Assembly: GCA_024305745.1 (NCBI GenBank)
Contig: JAHRBS010000003.1
Span: forward strand, 186,001 to 250,000
Direction of reading: 5' to 3'
From: Polyporus tsugae
Lineage: Eukaryota; Basidiomycota; Agaricomycetes; Polyporales; Polyporaceae
Length of the DNA stretch: 64,000 nucleotides
Positions 12,434-24,554 of the stretch are shown here, piece after piece. A model generated the notes under the pieces. That model did no database searches, was not told the origin of the DNA, and saw nothing but the letters and a program-made list of their open reading frames with translations. The position numbers and the translations under genes were made by a program. Position 1 is the stretch's first letter; each line of letters starts with the position of its first letter.

Positions 12434-13492
12434 CTATTTCGCCTCTGCGCAATACCCGTACGAAGCCAAGATCGACAACGGCTCGACATCCCAGACCGCG
12501 CAATCCGACTCGACCACGCGCTCCTCCACGCAGCCCCGATGCCCGTATAGAAGTGCACGTCCAGGATCTCCACGTTCGCCGCCTGGGCAACGGTCCATGT
12601 CACAGGCTTGAGGAACATGATCCTCCGCCGGGCGTCGCGCATAGCAACATCTTTCAGCTGGTTAGCTATCAACGACGTGAGAATCTGGAAGGAAAAACGA
12701 CATATCAGCCAGGTATCACGGGAAAAGCGAATGTCAGTCGTGGGAGGGGAGGGAGCCACAGAACGCACCCGGTCACGAACGACCCGCGTCACAGTCGGCG
12801 GGAACCCGGTGAACGCGACATTGTCCTCCTGTACCATGCGCTCGATGTCCTACACGATGTCGCCCGATGATGTCAGACTTGGGACGAGGTTCGAGATCCT
12901 GAGGTGCGTGGGGAGCGGCGAGCATGAGACCGCCTTCGCCATCGACCCTGTGAGCAAGAAGTCTTGGACTACGTGGAGCCTGAGGCGCTGCAGTGACGAG
13001 CACTTGGGGAGCTCCGACGGGGCAGGGTGAGTTGTGCAGGCGCTCGTGCTGTGGATGGTGAGATCGCGGGGTTTGGGGGGCCGAAACGCGGGACGTCTGA
13101 GAAGGGTTGCTCACCGTACCAATCGAAGAGAAGCAGCGTGAGCGTTTTGAGGAAGCGCAGGATGGCGGCGGCGGAGTACGTGCGTAAGGGGTTTTTGATG
13201 CGCAAGTCCTCGGCGACACGCTCTCTTCCTGTCTTGGCCCGAAAGGCACTCCATCCAAACCCGGTCAAGCATAGATGGCAGACGCGACGATCCTGGAGAT
13301 CAAGCTTGTCAAAGAGAGAGGCAAAGGCAGATGATTAATACGATCCGTACTGTAGTGCTACGGACTGGAGAGCGTACCGACGGCTCGGAGGTGTTGCGAA
13401 TTCATCTGGAAGAGGGATCGACCGGTGGGGCCGTCGTCTGTGCATGCCTCTGCGAAAATGAGACCAAGTGCCTCGTTCGGACACTTATCCAT
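12434..13492 (-). pseudogene. F-box-like protein, broken copy (unit B)
   Basis: The minus strand starts with a clean F-box-like N-terminus (MDKCPNEALGLIFAEACTDD) at 13492, then shifts frame within about 30 codons. Later stretches still match the intact gene at 54.28 kb, such as GWSAFRAKTGRERVAEDL, the VIQDFLLTR-like segment and, at the end, the SILASYGYCAEAK-like stop at 12434-12436. The last intron is recognisable near 12690-12770. Multiple deletions and frame changes make this a pseudogene. Confidence 0.75.
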
Positions 13493-13892
13493 AGCTATAG
13501 GAGGACGACGGTCACGGCAGTTAGAAACGAGATTGTCCGTCCGAACGTCTAGAGTCAAGCAAGAGTGAAAGCAAGCCGCGGGTATGGAGTGTTTGGCTTG
13601 GGTGCTCGCGTGGCGCTCAGGTGTAACCCACGCGGCGGTGGCTGTGTTCCCCCTTGGCGTCGCAAGCAACGTCCTTTTTCTCTCCCTTTGCGACAAGTTG
13701 CTCCCCACTCGAACACCAGTCAACGGCTCTCAATGGAACCGGACGTTCCCGGGCCTTGTATGTCCCTTTGAACACCAAGCAAGGAGGAGGAAGCAGCTTA
13801 TAGATCTTGCGGTCTGCGGAGGCAAGAGGCGCCCTGAATCGGATCGTCGGCGTCACTCAGTAACTAAAGTTCCGTGCGTTTTCATGCGGTGA

Positions 13893-14045
13893 AGGGGTCT
13901 CTGAGACTGTTTTGAGCTCACCTCTCTGGCCGTTGTTCTGCCCCAGATGTAGAGATCGCTCTCGAACCAACGACTTAGCCGTCAGTCCATTCGATTGGTC
14001 TCCAGTCAGTAATCAAACCCGCGACGGACGGATCCTAAACTCAGT
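13893..14045 (-). repeat. tRNA-like dispersed repeat (copy 2)
   Basis: This matches the repeat at 4.44-4.64 kb: on the minus strand GGGTTTGATTACTGACTGG, then GGACTGACGGCTAAGTCG and GGTTCGAGAGCG. Immediately to its right the sequence changes abruptly into the middle of a DUF6533 type II gene, so the repeat sits at the breakpoint that removed that gene's 5' half. Confidence 0.45.
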
Positions 14046-14049
14046 CTGC

Positions 14050-15035
14050 GGAACCCAAACACCCCTCCTAGTCGGCGCACTGATCGCGTACCATTTCGAG
14101 ATAGACGCTGAGCCCGTACCACTGCTTTGTTGCATCCTTGTCGACCGGACTCCGATTCCCCTCGGGAAACAGTGAGTCCTCGCTCGACTGACGCTCCATT
14201 CATAAGTTAACAGTGTCGAAGTGGTACGCATACTGCAACGAATGGATTCAAGAAGAGCCCCCGTTGACGGACTGCCATTTGCGTCGCAGACGTGATCATC
14301 ACGCGAACGGGTCTGATCACCGCCGACATCCTCGTCATTGTCGCAACGTGGGCGACATTGCACCGACGGGCTGATCTCCGCCGGGAAGGTCGTAGAACGA
14401 CGCTTGCAGACGTGCTGCTGCGCGACGGTGAGTCTGATAAACACTCGCGTTCTGATGCCAGCCTACTTACTGATCGGCACAGGGACGATGTACGCTGTGT
14501 TGTTGTCCTGCCTGCCTGTCGAGGCTGACGTTATCGCTCAACAGCGGCCTTCTCGTCCGGCCAGAACGCGATGATGCTGATCTTCACCGGGCCCTTGCTG
14601 AACGTAAGTGGCGCCACCCACTGGACCCAGCATGTTTCGACGAAGGCTGACCGGGCCCCGATCTCAAGGTGGACGTCATGTAGTACAGCATGAACTCGAG
14701 CGACGCCATCTTGTTCATGCAATCGTGCGTTCTCTCCGCTCGGCGACTCTGTTCCTGCCCTCCTCACGAGCATCGTGATTTTCAGGATGAGCGCGATACT
14801 GCTGCATCGCTTCCTCCCACTTCTCCAGTCAGCAAATCGCAGAACGCTGGTGGTGAGTTCCAAAGGTTCAGAAGAGGAGCAGAACTGCACGTACCCCTCG
14901 ATGGAGTTCGGCGGGGAGGAGGTGTCGCAGGAATCGACGCACACACCCTCAGAGACCTCTGGTTTTGCTCTGACTCGGAGCCTGACTTGGTACTATACCC
15001 TTATGCGCACGGCGCCTTTGAATGGGTCGCGATAA
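14050..15035 (+). pseudogene. DUF6533 type II, 5'-truncated copy (unit B)
   Basis: The sequence starts inside an internal exon (IAYHFEIDAEPVPLLCC, followed by TPIPLGKQ and a kept GT donor) and then follows the type II gene of unit A through TADILVIVATWATLHRRADL, LADVLLRDG and MSAILLHRFLPLLQSANRRT. The tail diverges after GEEVSQEST and stops at 15035. All exons for the N-terminal DUF6533 core are absent, so no complete protein can be made. A promoter is not evident. Confidence 0.75.
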
Positions 15036-15450
15036 GCGGCGGACTCTGTATGTATTCTGGAAGGCCATCCAATCGCCCCTCATAACTCGGATACCTTCCA
15101 CGGCCCCACCAACTTCGCATCAAGTCACTATTATAAGCGACGAATCAAGCACATCATCAAACTCTGTCGGGGTGAGGCTCTTCTATGTGGCCATTCATAC
15201 CGAGGTTGATGCTTTTACGGACGGTCGGTAGTTTCATCGTGGCTGTCCCGTGTTCATCTTCCAGGATGAACTCTACTGCCTCCCTTCCTAATAGTTAAGA
15301 AGCAATTCATCACATTCGTCTTGATGCGCTCATCCAGATTCCATACTGATATCTGGACAGTGGGTCGGGAAGTGACCTACGACAGCTGTCAGTTATCTTC
15401 GGACTCTGGCGCACAGTGCCTTGCAAACCTTGAGCTTGTACTCGGTTCAA

Positions 15451-15458
15451 TATATAAT
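15451..15458 (+). promoter_or_regulatory. TATA box of type I gene (unit B)
   Basis: TATATAAT lies about 60 bases before the ATG at 15514, in the same TCACCAA context as other type I copies. Confidence 0.5.
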
Positions 15459-15513
15459 CACCAAGACCAGTGTCTCTCGTCGCTCACCTCCTACCCTCTT
15501 TCATTCTGTCGCC

Positions 15514-17205
15514 ATGGACCCCTCAGATGCTGCTGCAGAGTTTGTCGCGGAATACAATTCTTTGTATGTATACTCTACCGCATCCAGGAGGCAATCAAAG
15601 ACCTGACGTGCACCTTCTAGCATTCTCGACAATTACTGTTCCAACGCCGCAGGTGGTACGCTATCAAACTCTGCTGGAGAAATGTCCGATGCTTTCCCTG
15701 ATGTACTTTGGCGGTATCAATACACAGCGGTCTTCATCTACGAGTATTTCATCACCATTGGCGAAGAGACCAAGTACTTTTGGAACCGCAAATTGACGGG
15801 AGCTAGCGCATTGTTCTTCCTGAATCGATATGTGCCTCTCACTTGGTACGCGCTGCAGTTTGTAGGTTATGCATCCATGTCGGATCAGGTATGCCGTTGC
15901 GCTGCCCGCTGTGATCTCACCTCATACGATGATGCTAATCCAACTTGGCAGAGGTTTGCGGTCGGGCCACCATTGTGTAGCCACGTATGGCTGACTGCTT
16001 CACCGCAGCTGTGCTCGGTGGGCAAAGTTCTATTTCTTCTACCGCCTCTTGCAGTACGTCTTTTGGGCAGGTGAGGTTGCCACTTCGCATCGAAAGGGTG
16101 TTACTATACCGACCCCAGACAAAGCCTTCGCTGGTTCTCGCGCATTCGCCTTGAGCAACCGAAACTGGATCATGCTGGTGATGGTCTGTGGTCTCTCGCT
16201 TGTACCTGTGGTCGTCAATTTAGTAAGTCGTCCATTTCGTAGACAAACACCTTCACCAACGTGTTTGCGCCTCACAGGTCCCTGTACACTATGGCATTAC
16301 CGGAGACAACATACCCTTATTCGGATGCGTCGGGGATGACTTTACGCCTCTGGATGTGAGCAAGCGGTCAGTAACACAGCCAATCAGCATAGAAGTCCTA
16401 ACACTGAAATTGATCTTAGGTGTATGTGATAACAAATACGAGTACTTGTGCTATGCTCCACAGTTAACTGAGTTATGCGCGCAGTGGTTATTGCATCTCG
16501 CGCAAGCAACATTGCGGCAGACAGTCTCGTTGTCCTCATTACCTGGTTTTCGCTGTTCCGGAAGGGCTCGTTCCGTTTGACGTTTGGTACGACCACATTT
16601 GCCGAGGTGCTCCTGCGTGACGGTAAGTGTGTTCTGTGACAATTCCAGAGTCTCGCCGATCTCATGATTTCCCCAAGGAACTATCTATTTCGTGTTCGGC
16701 ATTCTACTGCATGTCCTGCTCTTGCTCCTCCCACTGAATACTTCCAATCTTAGCACCCTTGTGGTTCTCAATGCTCTGCACCTTGCGTTCTCGCTCGCAT
16801 CCGTCAGTGACTTATTTACGGTCGCCGGAATACCTGCACGTACTGACCTCCAAACATCGTAGTTCGCCGTCCCCGCACTGCAGAATGTCAGCGACATCAC
16901 CATTTTCACCGACCCGTAGGTTTCTCGCGACCGACTGCAGTCTCTACACTCACGATAGTGACTACCATTCCAGCATCACTGCAATCCTCGTCCAGCGTTT
17001 CCTATTCCACCTGCAGTCCGCAAACCGTCGAGCCCTCGACATGGACTCGTCCCAGATGGGAGGCGCCTCCCGGCAGTCAAGCTCGCTCGTCTTCGATCGA
17101 GTCATCGGATCCCTAGGAGCATCCATCCCGCCCGAGGACTTTTTAGGGATGTCTGAAGAGGAAGTGGGGATGGGTTCCGCGTCCGCCGAGTCGGGGACTC
17201 CCTGA
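15514..17205 (+). CDS. DUF6533 multi-pass membrane protein, type I (unit B)
   Basis: Start MDPSDAAAEFVAEYNS. After two introns the core reads AVFIYEYFITIGEETKYFWN and TGASALFFLNRYVPL. Then come an intron, YVFWA joined to AFAGSRAFALSNRNW, VCGLSLVPVVVNL, DDFTPLDVSKR, a VADSLVVLITW-like helix, FGTTTFAEVLLRDG, TIYFVFGILLHVLLL, VLNALHLAFSLAS, QNVSDITIFTDP, ILVQRFLFHLQSANRRALDM and a tail ending SAESGTP. All checked splice sites are GT-AG and in phase, so this copy appears intact. Length is about 330 residues. The first residues match those of unit D more closely than unit A (DPSDAA against DHSAAA). Confidence 0.75.
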
Positions 17206-17699
17206 ATAGATTCATCCGGACTCCTCGTACAATAGCGGCTCACAAGCCTCTGCTTCTCCGGTATGTGGTCTGTGCTGGAGCTTCAATGAATCCTCCCTGG
17301 AGGCACGGCTGTGAGGGCAATGGTCCGTAGTACTAGGAGACCGACTCGATGATTAGACGACAGACTCCCACCCGAAGTCACTAATAGAACGCACCCTGTC
17401 CGCCGCCTTCTTGTATAGCTGCTATCTATTGTGTAGTCATTCACTTGATTAATATGGTCTGCCATTCATTTCGAGTTTCTGTGAGAGATACTTCAGCGGC
17501 GAGATGACGAACGGGAACAATCCGCGGCCCGATGCCATTTCAAGTTGGCAGGAGGCACGTCGGCGCTTATGTCATTTGACTCTTGGCTCCGGCCACTACC
17601 TGCGTTACTGCCCCCTCCCTCCAGCCCGTCCTCATGATCCTTCTGGCCGTAGAATGCGAGTACTACCGGTATTTCAAGTGACTCTACAAGCTCTGGTAG

Positions 17700-17945
17700 A
17701 CGAAGGAACGCTATGAACAGAATGCTGCAGTCAATGACGAAGCTGGCCGGTTTCGAGTCGCAGAATCGATACTCAACGTGTAGAAGAAGGCTGAGGGGGT
17801 GCCGACTACATCGTAAGTCGTGATTCCGCTCTACTTGCTGCTCGAGAGTCGACAGACCTGTTGACAAGTGAGTCTACCAGGTCCGGACGAGAAAAGAACG
17901 CAAGGAACGAAATGCTGCAGTCAATGACGAAGCTGGTCGGCGATC
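17700..17945 (+). repeat. Local tandem duplication in monooxygenase upstream region
   Basis: The tract GCAGTCAATGACGAAGCTGG with its flanks occurs at about 17720-17750 and again at 17908-17938. Units A and D have one copy (about 10.21 and 31.89 kb). The extra roughly 190 bases are therefore an insertion or tandem duplication specific to unit B, upstream of the TATA box at 18.04 kb. Confidence 0.6.
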
Positions 17946-18043
17946 CACCCAACGTTGGTGTGCAACAAGGCGGAGATGGTGACGGTGGTGTCGCCAGTCC
18001 TGATCCCGCCCAAATTGCTGGACAGAACTGTCAGACTAGGCGC

Positions 18044-18051
18044 ATATAAAA
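18044..18051 (+). promoter_or_regulatory. TATA box of monooxygenase copy (unit B)
   Basis: ATATAAAA precedes the tract CCTGCCATCGTCGAGCA, a 5'-UTR intron and the ATG at 18179. The intact gene at 59.9 kb has the same layout (TATATAAG, TGCCATCGTTGAGCAC, 5'-UTR intron, ATG). Confidence 0.55.
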
Positions 18052-18178
18052 GGGTCACCTGCCATCGTCGAGCACCACCAATCTCCAATCATAACCCGGT
18101 AGTAAGCACTCACATCCCTCGCCTCAATCCCGGAATCCAATTCCAACCTTGTACACCATTACAGTAGATCTCACAACC

Positions 18179-19356
18179 ATGTCCTCTGATTCCACTGCTT
18201 ACCCTCGCATCGCCATGATCGGCGTCGGCATGGGCGGCGTTGCGCTCCCTTTGACCCTCCATCGCCGCGGCGTCCCAGCGACACTCTACGAACGGGACGC
18301 CGGCTTCAACGCTTGATCTTGGATGGAAGAGCGGACAGCGCGCCCTGCGCGAAAACGGCCTTCAAGTCGGGTTCGACAAGAAGTCCCGCCCAGATGCCAA
18401 CAAGATTAGGATCTGCGACGGTGCCGGAAAGCTCCACCTACAGCTAGGCGGTGAGCGCGCGGATTGTGACCCGCCGCGACGCATTGAAGACACCCGCACT
18501 GAGATCGACCGCACCGACCTCCGCAAGCTCCTCCTCGACGCCATCCCTCCTCATCTCATCCGGCCCGGGTGGGAGCACGCGCTGACCTTTGTGCGTTCTC
18601 TCGGGAATGGTTAGCACGGGCTCACTTTCGCCAACGGCTTCACGACCACGTCTGACTTCCTTGTCGGTGCTCACTGCGCACATTCGTATGTCTGTCCCCT
18701 CGTCTCCCCCACCACCGCAGTCTACTTCGGCGTCAACGGCGTCGAGATCTCGCTCGCGCCCGAGACCATGAAGCTCCCCGGGCTCGCAGCGACGATCAAA
18801 AACGTCGGCGAAGGCACAATGATCGCTATGCAGAATTCGCACTTACTCTGCGCGCAGGTCAACGGCGACAGCCGCATCTGCACATACGCTTGGCTCCTCG
18901 AGGCCGAGTCGTGGTCGCCTCCCTCCGATCCCGTCGAGGCGAAGGCCGTCTTGAGGGAGCACTTCGCCGGAGCGCAGTGGATGCTCAACCTCATCGGCCA
19001 CTGCGACGAGGGTGCGATCTACCCCCGCCCACTGTGGACCGTCCCCGTCGGCCACAGCTGGACACACACCCGCGGCGTCACGCTCATTGGCGACGCGGTG
19101 CACCTCATGAGCTCGTTTGCAGGCGCGGGCGCGAAACTCGCTCTTTTGGACGGACTCGAGCTCGGACCTATACTTATAGGCCTGCAGGAGAAGGGTACGC
19201 TCGGAGACGGGGCGCCGTCGCTGCGGCGGTGGAAGAGCGGGGCGGGTGGCGGAGAAGGCGAACGGGAACTTGGCAGTGTGCATCGGACCCGACGCGCCGC
19301 AAGCGATGATCAAGCGATTCGGGGAGCTCAGGGGTCAGGGCGAACGGGAGGGATGA
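18179..19356 (+). pseudogene. TetX-like FAD monooxygenase, broken copy (unit B)
   Basis: The start is good (MSSDSTAYPRIAMIGVGMGG, LYERDAGFNA), but a deletion of about 22 bases after GFNA places an immediate TGA at about 18314. Later segments match the intact enzyme in shifted frames: ETMKLPGLAATIKNVGEGTM, HSWTHTRGVTLIGDAVHLMS and FAGAGAKLALLDGLELG. The final frame ends REG-stop at 19356 like the intact gene. Enzyme function is lost unless the sequence carries errors. Confidence 0.85.
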
Positions 19357-19674
19357 GTGATGGTTGTTCGCTCTGGGGGCTGTATTTGCTTTGCGTAAGA
19401 TTGTGGCTGTGTGCATGTGCGATGGACGAGGCGGGGTTGAGTAGAGGCCAGCCGAGTGCCAAGTCAAGCGGACGAGACGCACCAAGGGAAACGGCTGGGA
19501 TAGGGACAGGTTTGGGCTGTAAGAAACAGTAGGGGGTGACTGTGCACGGTCGGGGGCGGAGATGGGGTTCGGAGGCGGGAGAACCTGTTTCGCGCACACC
19601 GTGGGGTTCGGGTATGGGAACACTTGTCTCATTGAACTAAGGGCGTACATCTGTACACTACAAGTACATACTTA

Positions 19675-20140
19675 TCACTTGGATTTGAAACAACACCTCT
19701 CTAGCCATGTGCCCGCCTGAAATTTCCGCCGGAGGTCGATGCGCACTGGGTGCCATTCCCGCACTATCCTGCCTTCGGCAAAATCAAGCCAAATTGTACT
19801 GCCGCGCTCGCGGATCGTGCGCTCCATGGCACACACCCCCGTGCGCAGGCGGACCTGGATCGCGGTCTGCTTCAGTTCTCGCCACGACCACGGACGCGGT
19901 ACCCAGACGACCACCTGTCCGGAGTCTGCACAGTTCTTTCGAAGACCGTGGTCAGCGTCTGTACCATTACAAACGAGCCATGGGCACGTACCAAGTGACG
20001 TTTTGCAATATGAGTGCGCTGGAATGCGAAACTGGCATCTGGCGGAACTTCGTCAAGTAGGCCATACAGCACCAAAACCGCCTGTGACTGTCGGAGACGG
20101 TCGACGCCCCTATTCGTGCAAAGACATGATAGGAACATAC
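19675..20140 (-). CDS. Hypothetical protein, C-terminal exons
   Basis: The last minus-strand frame reads VVVWVPRPWSWRELKQTAIQ, IRERGSTIWLDFAEGRIVRE and a stop at 19675. It is preceded by a frame reading LYGLLDEVPPDASFAFQRTH. Composition and continuity look like coding sequence. A possible intron (GTACGTGCCC to GGTACAG near 19965-20000) would join the two, but the phase does not fit cleanly. More exons may lie up to about 20.75 kb, where GVSILVPQCERGRLRAYDGV is read. No domain is recognised. This gene is not part of the repeated module. Confidence 0.3.
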
Positions 20141-20982
20141 CAGGTCACATCATGAATACCCTCAAGCCAGATGCCCGATTGACGGCTCGGAACGCCTTGC
20201 GAACTTGGGAATCCAGTCGGAAAATCCTAGACATCCACTTGTCAGTGAGGAACACTCGCCATAGCGACGGTGAGGTGCGTACCAAGTTGCATGTAAGCTC
20301 GTTCGACAGACAGTCGACCAACCCAGATGATAGGTAGCGGAGCCCGAGTGTTGCGAGTTAGATGTTGCCCATCGATGAACGTGAGCGATGACGGTCGGGG
20401 TTGACATCAACGTCGATTAGCTGCCAGGGCTGAAAATGAGGGCGCGTGTGAATGCTTACGAACGAAGAAAGGTTGCATCCACCGCTGGACCCCGTCTACA
20501 CAGTGCTGTCTGTCCATCAGTAGCCGGGATTGCGCGCAATGAAGCAGTGGACCGAGGCGGGGTAGTTGTACGATACCTTGTAAAGGATCACTGGTGTAAC
20601 CAGAGACAGGCGGGAGTGGCCAAAGTCGACGACTCCGTCGTAGGCACGTAGCCGACCTCGCTCGCACTGGGGAACCAAGATTGACACACCGAGCGCGCAC
20701 AAAGTGTCTTCCACGACACCCTTTCATGCCTTGGACATCTCCGCAACCAGATCGAGTGGTCTGCGCGTTTCATAAAAAATCTGGAATGTCACAATACAAG
20801 TACAAGCCCGACTTACCTCTCAAAAGATGGGTAGTCGTTGTACGATGACATGCTGTGATGTGGGATATTAGCCGCAAGAAGCATGGGGAACTAAACAGAG
20901 AATATTTACAGGACAAGAGTCAGTTGTGCCAGCATGGAAGACGTTGTATACACACCGAGTAGTCCTCCTCGCGACCTGTGAC

Positions 20983-21235
20983 CTACCTGCCGTACAAAGC
21001 AGCGCAAATATTGAAGTTCACTCCGCCTTGACGGTCTGGGTTACTGCAGATGGGGCTGAGAACATCTGAAATGTAGGACAACGTGCAAAGAGCACATAGT
21101 CGACACATATCTGCATGAATGGCCGGATATTGGGTCGGAAGTCGGAGAGCATGATGGTGAAAAGAATCAAGTGAATCAAGCGCCGAAGAGATGCGAGGAC
21201 GAGTGGCTTGCCCGCGCTCACCGCCAGTGGCCACC
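20983..21235 (-). CDS. Possible hypothetical gene fragment
   Basis: The minus strand frame from 21221 reads LASLRRLIHLILFTIMLSDF, then FMQICVDYVLFARCP, and stops at 21018. It is hydrophobic in its first half and may be one exon of a membrane protein. No family is recognised, and no start or promoter can be defined. Confidence 0.2.
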
Positions 21236-21247
21236 ACGATTGCCACC

Positions 21248-21249
<2 letters not shown>

Positions 21250-21280
<31 letters not shown>
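21250..21280 (+). repeat. CT microsatellite
   Basis: An uninterrupted dinucleotide CT tract of about 31 bases lies at the left edge of a dispersed tRNA-like repeat. At the second copy (24.69 kb) the equivalent position has only a short CTCTCTC, so the tract has expanded here. Confidence 0.9.
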
Positions 21281-21283
<3 letters not shown>

Positions 21284-21420
21284 TCCGACCGAGCTCGACG
21301 ACGTATGGACTCCAATAATCTCTGACTCAGTGGCCTAGGATTGGATAATGCAACTAATAATCTAACCGCAACGATCTCCGAGTGCACCAAAAAAACCGCT
21401 TTGGTTCCTCCAAATCAGTG
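21284..21420 (+). repeat. tRNA-like dispersed repeat, second family (copy 1)
   Basis: This shares CGACCGAGCTCGACGACG and then CTCAGTGGCC, CTAATAATCTA and CTCCGAGTGC with 24.71-24.87 kb. The order box-A-like tract, anticodon-arm-like tract, box-B-like tract resembles a tRNA. It is degenerate and followed by an A-rich tract, as in a tRNA-derived short interspersed element. Confidence 0.45.
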
Positions 21421-21781
21421 CCTCCTCCTCAGAGGACCTTCCTCGCCGGTAGCCAAAAAGCTCACGATCGGGTCAATCGACATCTCTCCGCGATATCCAC
21501 AGCCTGGTGGGCTCATCCCCCATCTCTGGACGCCGGACAAGGATGAGATGCTGTGGGACGCGAAGCGGTGAGTGAATGGTATTGAAGGTTCAGAACAACA
21601 ATGCTAACGAGTCTCGGTGTTCGACACTGCACTGTCGTATGCCCAGCGCGCAAGTAGGTTATCACCTGCATATCAGCCTGGCGAGCACGGCGAGCCTCGC
21701 TCCCCCGGAGTCGTTCGTGATGCAAGCCATGGTTATTTTAGCTTCTTGGTCCTCTAGACGGTGAGCGTCTCGTCTTTGGTG

Positions 21782-21979
21782 CTCTGAGACTGTTTTGAGC
21801 CCACCTCTCTGGTCAATGATCTGCTCCAGGTGTCGAATCACCGAACGCTGGCAGTCAGCTCGGATGGTTCGGAGGAGAAGGACTGCACGTATGCCTCGGT
21901 GGAGTTCGGCGGGGCTGAAGTGTCCCAGGGATCGACGCCTGCCTTAGACGTGCGCTTTGGGAGCGTGAAGCCCGCGTAA
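21782..21979 (+). pseudogene. DUF6533 type II 3' end fused to repeat (unit C)
   Basis: Positions 21782-21830 match the left part of the tRNA-like repeat at 13.89 kb (CTCTGAGACTGTTTTGAGC). From 21837 the sequence jumps into the last type II exon (RTLAVSSDGSEEKDCTYASV, FGGAEVSQGST) and stops at TAA 21977-21979. Everything between, including most of the gene, is deleted. The junction at the repeat suggests recombination there. Confidence 0.75.
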
Positions 21980-22638
21980 GCCGAGGGTGTTCCGGGAGCG
22001 GAGAGCTCGAGTCTGCGGGATGATTGGGGCGCATATCCAGCCACAGCTCGAGACCCCATCTTCTGCGCTAGTTGCCGACAATAGCATAGCATGTCAATTC
22101 TCATCCTGGCTCGCAGTACGTCTCCATGCTGCCTTATGTAGGTACCCGGGCACTCACAGTGAATCGGTTGCACGAAGCGGGCAGGACAGATCACAGTTTG
22201 AGTATGGAAGACATCCCCATGTTCCTCGAGTATACCCACCCGATAGCTTGTTCGGTGGAGCCTCTCTAGTCACCTGTACAGTTCAAGTCCTGCTCTGCCA
22301 ATTCTCTCTTACTGGCATACCGTTAGGCGGCGAATACCCCTCAACCGCATCACCAATATCTATCGAGGTGAGGCACTTCTATGTGGTGATTCATGCCGAG
22401 GTTGATGCTTTCGCTGACAGTTCGTAGTGCTACCGTGGGTGTCCCGTGTTCCATCTTCCAGGATAGACTCTACTGTCTCCCTTCCTGATTGTTAAGAAGT
22501 GATTCGTGACATTCATCTTGAAGCGCCCATCCACATTCCATACTGATATGTGGACAGTGGTTCGGGAAGTGACCTACGGGAGCTATCAATTATATTCGTA
22601 TAGTGCCTCGCAAACCTTGAGCTTGTACCAGGTTCGAC

Positions 22639-22645
22639 TTATAAT
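22639..22645 (+). promoter_or_regulatory. TATA-like box of type I gene (unit C)
   Basis: TTATAAT followed by CACCAACACC lies about 60 bases before the ATG at 22701, matching the other type I promoters. Confidence 0.45.
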
Positions 22646-22700
22646 CACCAACACCAGTGTCTCTCGTCGCTCACCCCCTACCCCCTTCCATTCCATTGCC

Positions 22701-24411
22701 ATGGACCAGTCAGCCGCTGCCGCAGAGCTCGTCGCAGAATACAATTCTATGTACGTATATTCTACCGCGTCCAAGAGGGAATGAAAAACCTGACGTGCGC
22801 CTTCAACTAGCCTTATCTCAAATCACTGTCGAAACGCCGCAGCTGGTACGCTATCACACTCTGTTGGACAACCTCCCAATACTTTCCCTAATGCGTTGAT
22901 GCGGTGTCGGTACCAGTGATCTTCATCTACGAGTATTTCATCACCATCGGCGAAGAGGCCAAGTACTTTTGGAACCGCAAATTGACCGGAGCTAGCGCAC
23001 TGTTCTTCCTGAATCGATACGTACCTCTCATTGAGTGCGCGCTGGAATTTTCAGGGTATGCATCCATGTCGGATCAGGTAAGTATATCGTTGCACTGCCA
23101 GTGATCTTGCCTCACACGACGATGCTAATACAATTTGGCAGAGGTTTGTGGTCCGGCTACCACTGGAGGGCATAGCCACGCATGGCTGACTGCTTCTACG
23201 CAGCTGTGCTTGGTTGGCAAAATTCCTTTTCGTCTACCATCCCTTGCCGTACGTCTTTTGGGCAGGTAAGGCTCCTGTTTCGCGTCGAAAGGGTGTTATA
23301 TTGACTCCAAACAAAGCCTTTGCTGGTTCTCGCGCATTTGCCTTGACGAACCGAAACTGGACCATGCTGTTACTGGTCTGTGGTCTCTCGCTTGTCCCTG
23401 TGGCCATCAATCTAGTAAGTCGTCCATGTCATAGACAAATCAGCTTCACTAATGTGCTTCTGCCTCACAGGTCCCTGCACACTACGGTGTTACCGGAGAA
23501 AACATACCCTTCACCGGATGCGTCGAGGATGACTTTACGCCTCTGGATGTGGGTAAGCGGTAAGTAACACAGACACTCAGCATCGAAGTCCCGACGCTCA
23601 ATTTGATCGTAGATGTACGTGATAACGGATCTTACTTGGGCTACGCTCCCCAGTTGACAGAGCTCTATGCCCAGTGGTTGTTGCATCTCGCGCAAGCATC
23701 CTTGTGGCAGACAGTCTCCTTATCCTCATTACCTGGTTTTCGCTCTTCCGGAAGGGCGCGTTCAGTTTGACGTTTGGTACAACTACGTTTGCCGAGGTGC
23801 TCCTGCGTGATGGTAAGTGTGTTCCGTGACAATTTTAGAGCTTTGCCGTCTCATGCTTTCCCCAAAGAACTATCTATTTCGTGTTCGGCATTCTATTGCA
23901 TATCCTACTCCTACCCCTCTCACTGAATTCTTCCCATCTTAGCGTCCTCGTGGTGCTGAACGCTATGCACCTTGCGTTCTCGCTCGCATCCGTCAGTGAC
24001 TTCTTTACGGCGGCCGGGATACCTGCACGTTCTGACCTCCAAACATCGTAGTTCGCCATCCCCGCACTGCAGAATATCAGCGACATCACCATTTTCACCG
24101 ACCCGTAAGTCTCTCGTGACTGACTATAGTCCGATCTATACTCACAACACCATTGCAGCGTCACTGCAATCCTCGTGCAGCGTTTCCTGTTCCACCTGCA
24201 GTCCGTAAACCATCGAACCCTCGGCCTGGACTCGTCTCAGCTGGGAGACGTCGCCCGGCAGTCAAGTTCGCTCGTCTTCAATCGAGTCATCGGATCCCTA
24301 GGTGGATCCATCCCGCCCGAGGACTTCTTAGAGACGTCTGAAGACGACATGGTCGAAGATGAGCAGGAAGGCGGGATGGGTCCCACGTCCACCGAGTCGG
24401 AGACTCCCTGA
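22701..24411 (+). CDS. DUF6533 multi-pass membrane protein, type I (unit C)
   Basis: Start MDQSAAAAELVAEYNS. The second exon ends NAAA, and the next begins VIFIYEYFITIGEEAKYFWN. A four-base difference from its paralogs just before this point falls inside the intron (acceptor TACCAG), so the frame is kept. The rest follows the family: TGASALFFLNRYVPLIECAL, YVFWA joined to AFAGSRAFALTNRNW, VCGLSLVPVAINL, EDDFTPLDVGKR, VADSLLILITW, FAEVLLRDG, TIYFVFGILLHILLLPLSL, VLVVLNAMHLAFSLAS, QNISDITIFTDP, and a tail with VIGSLGGSIPPEDFLETSED ending TESETP. It appears intact, about 330 residues. Confidence 0.7.
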
Positions 24412-24554
24412 ATAGATCTGGACTGCTCGTAAAATAGCGGCTCACATGTCGCCGCTTCTCTTTGTATACGCTCTTGTCTGCAGCTTCAATGAATCACCTC
24501 CGTAGAGTCGCAGCTGCAAAGGCCTTGGTCCGCAGGAGACCGAGATCGGACCTG

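Noticed and set aside
22895..22915. Four-base deletion in the unit C type I gene, seeming to shift the frame
   Set aside because: The change falls inside a short intron (GTACGC to TACCAG). Splicing there restores the frame exactly, as in the paralogs.
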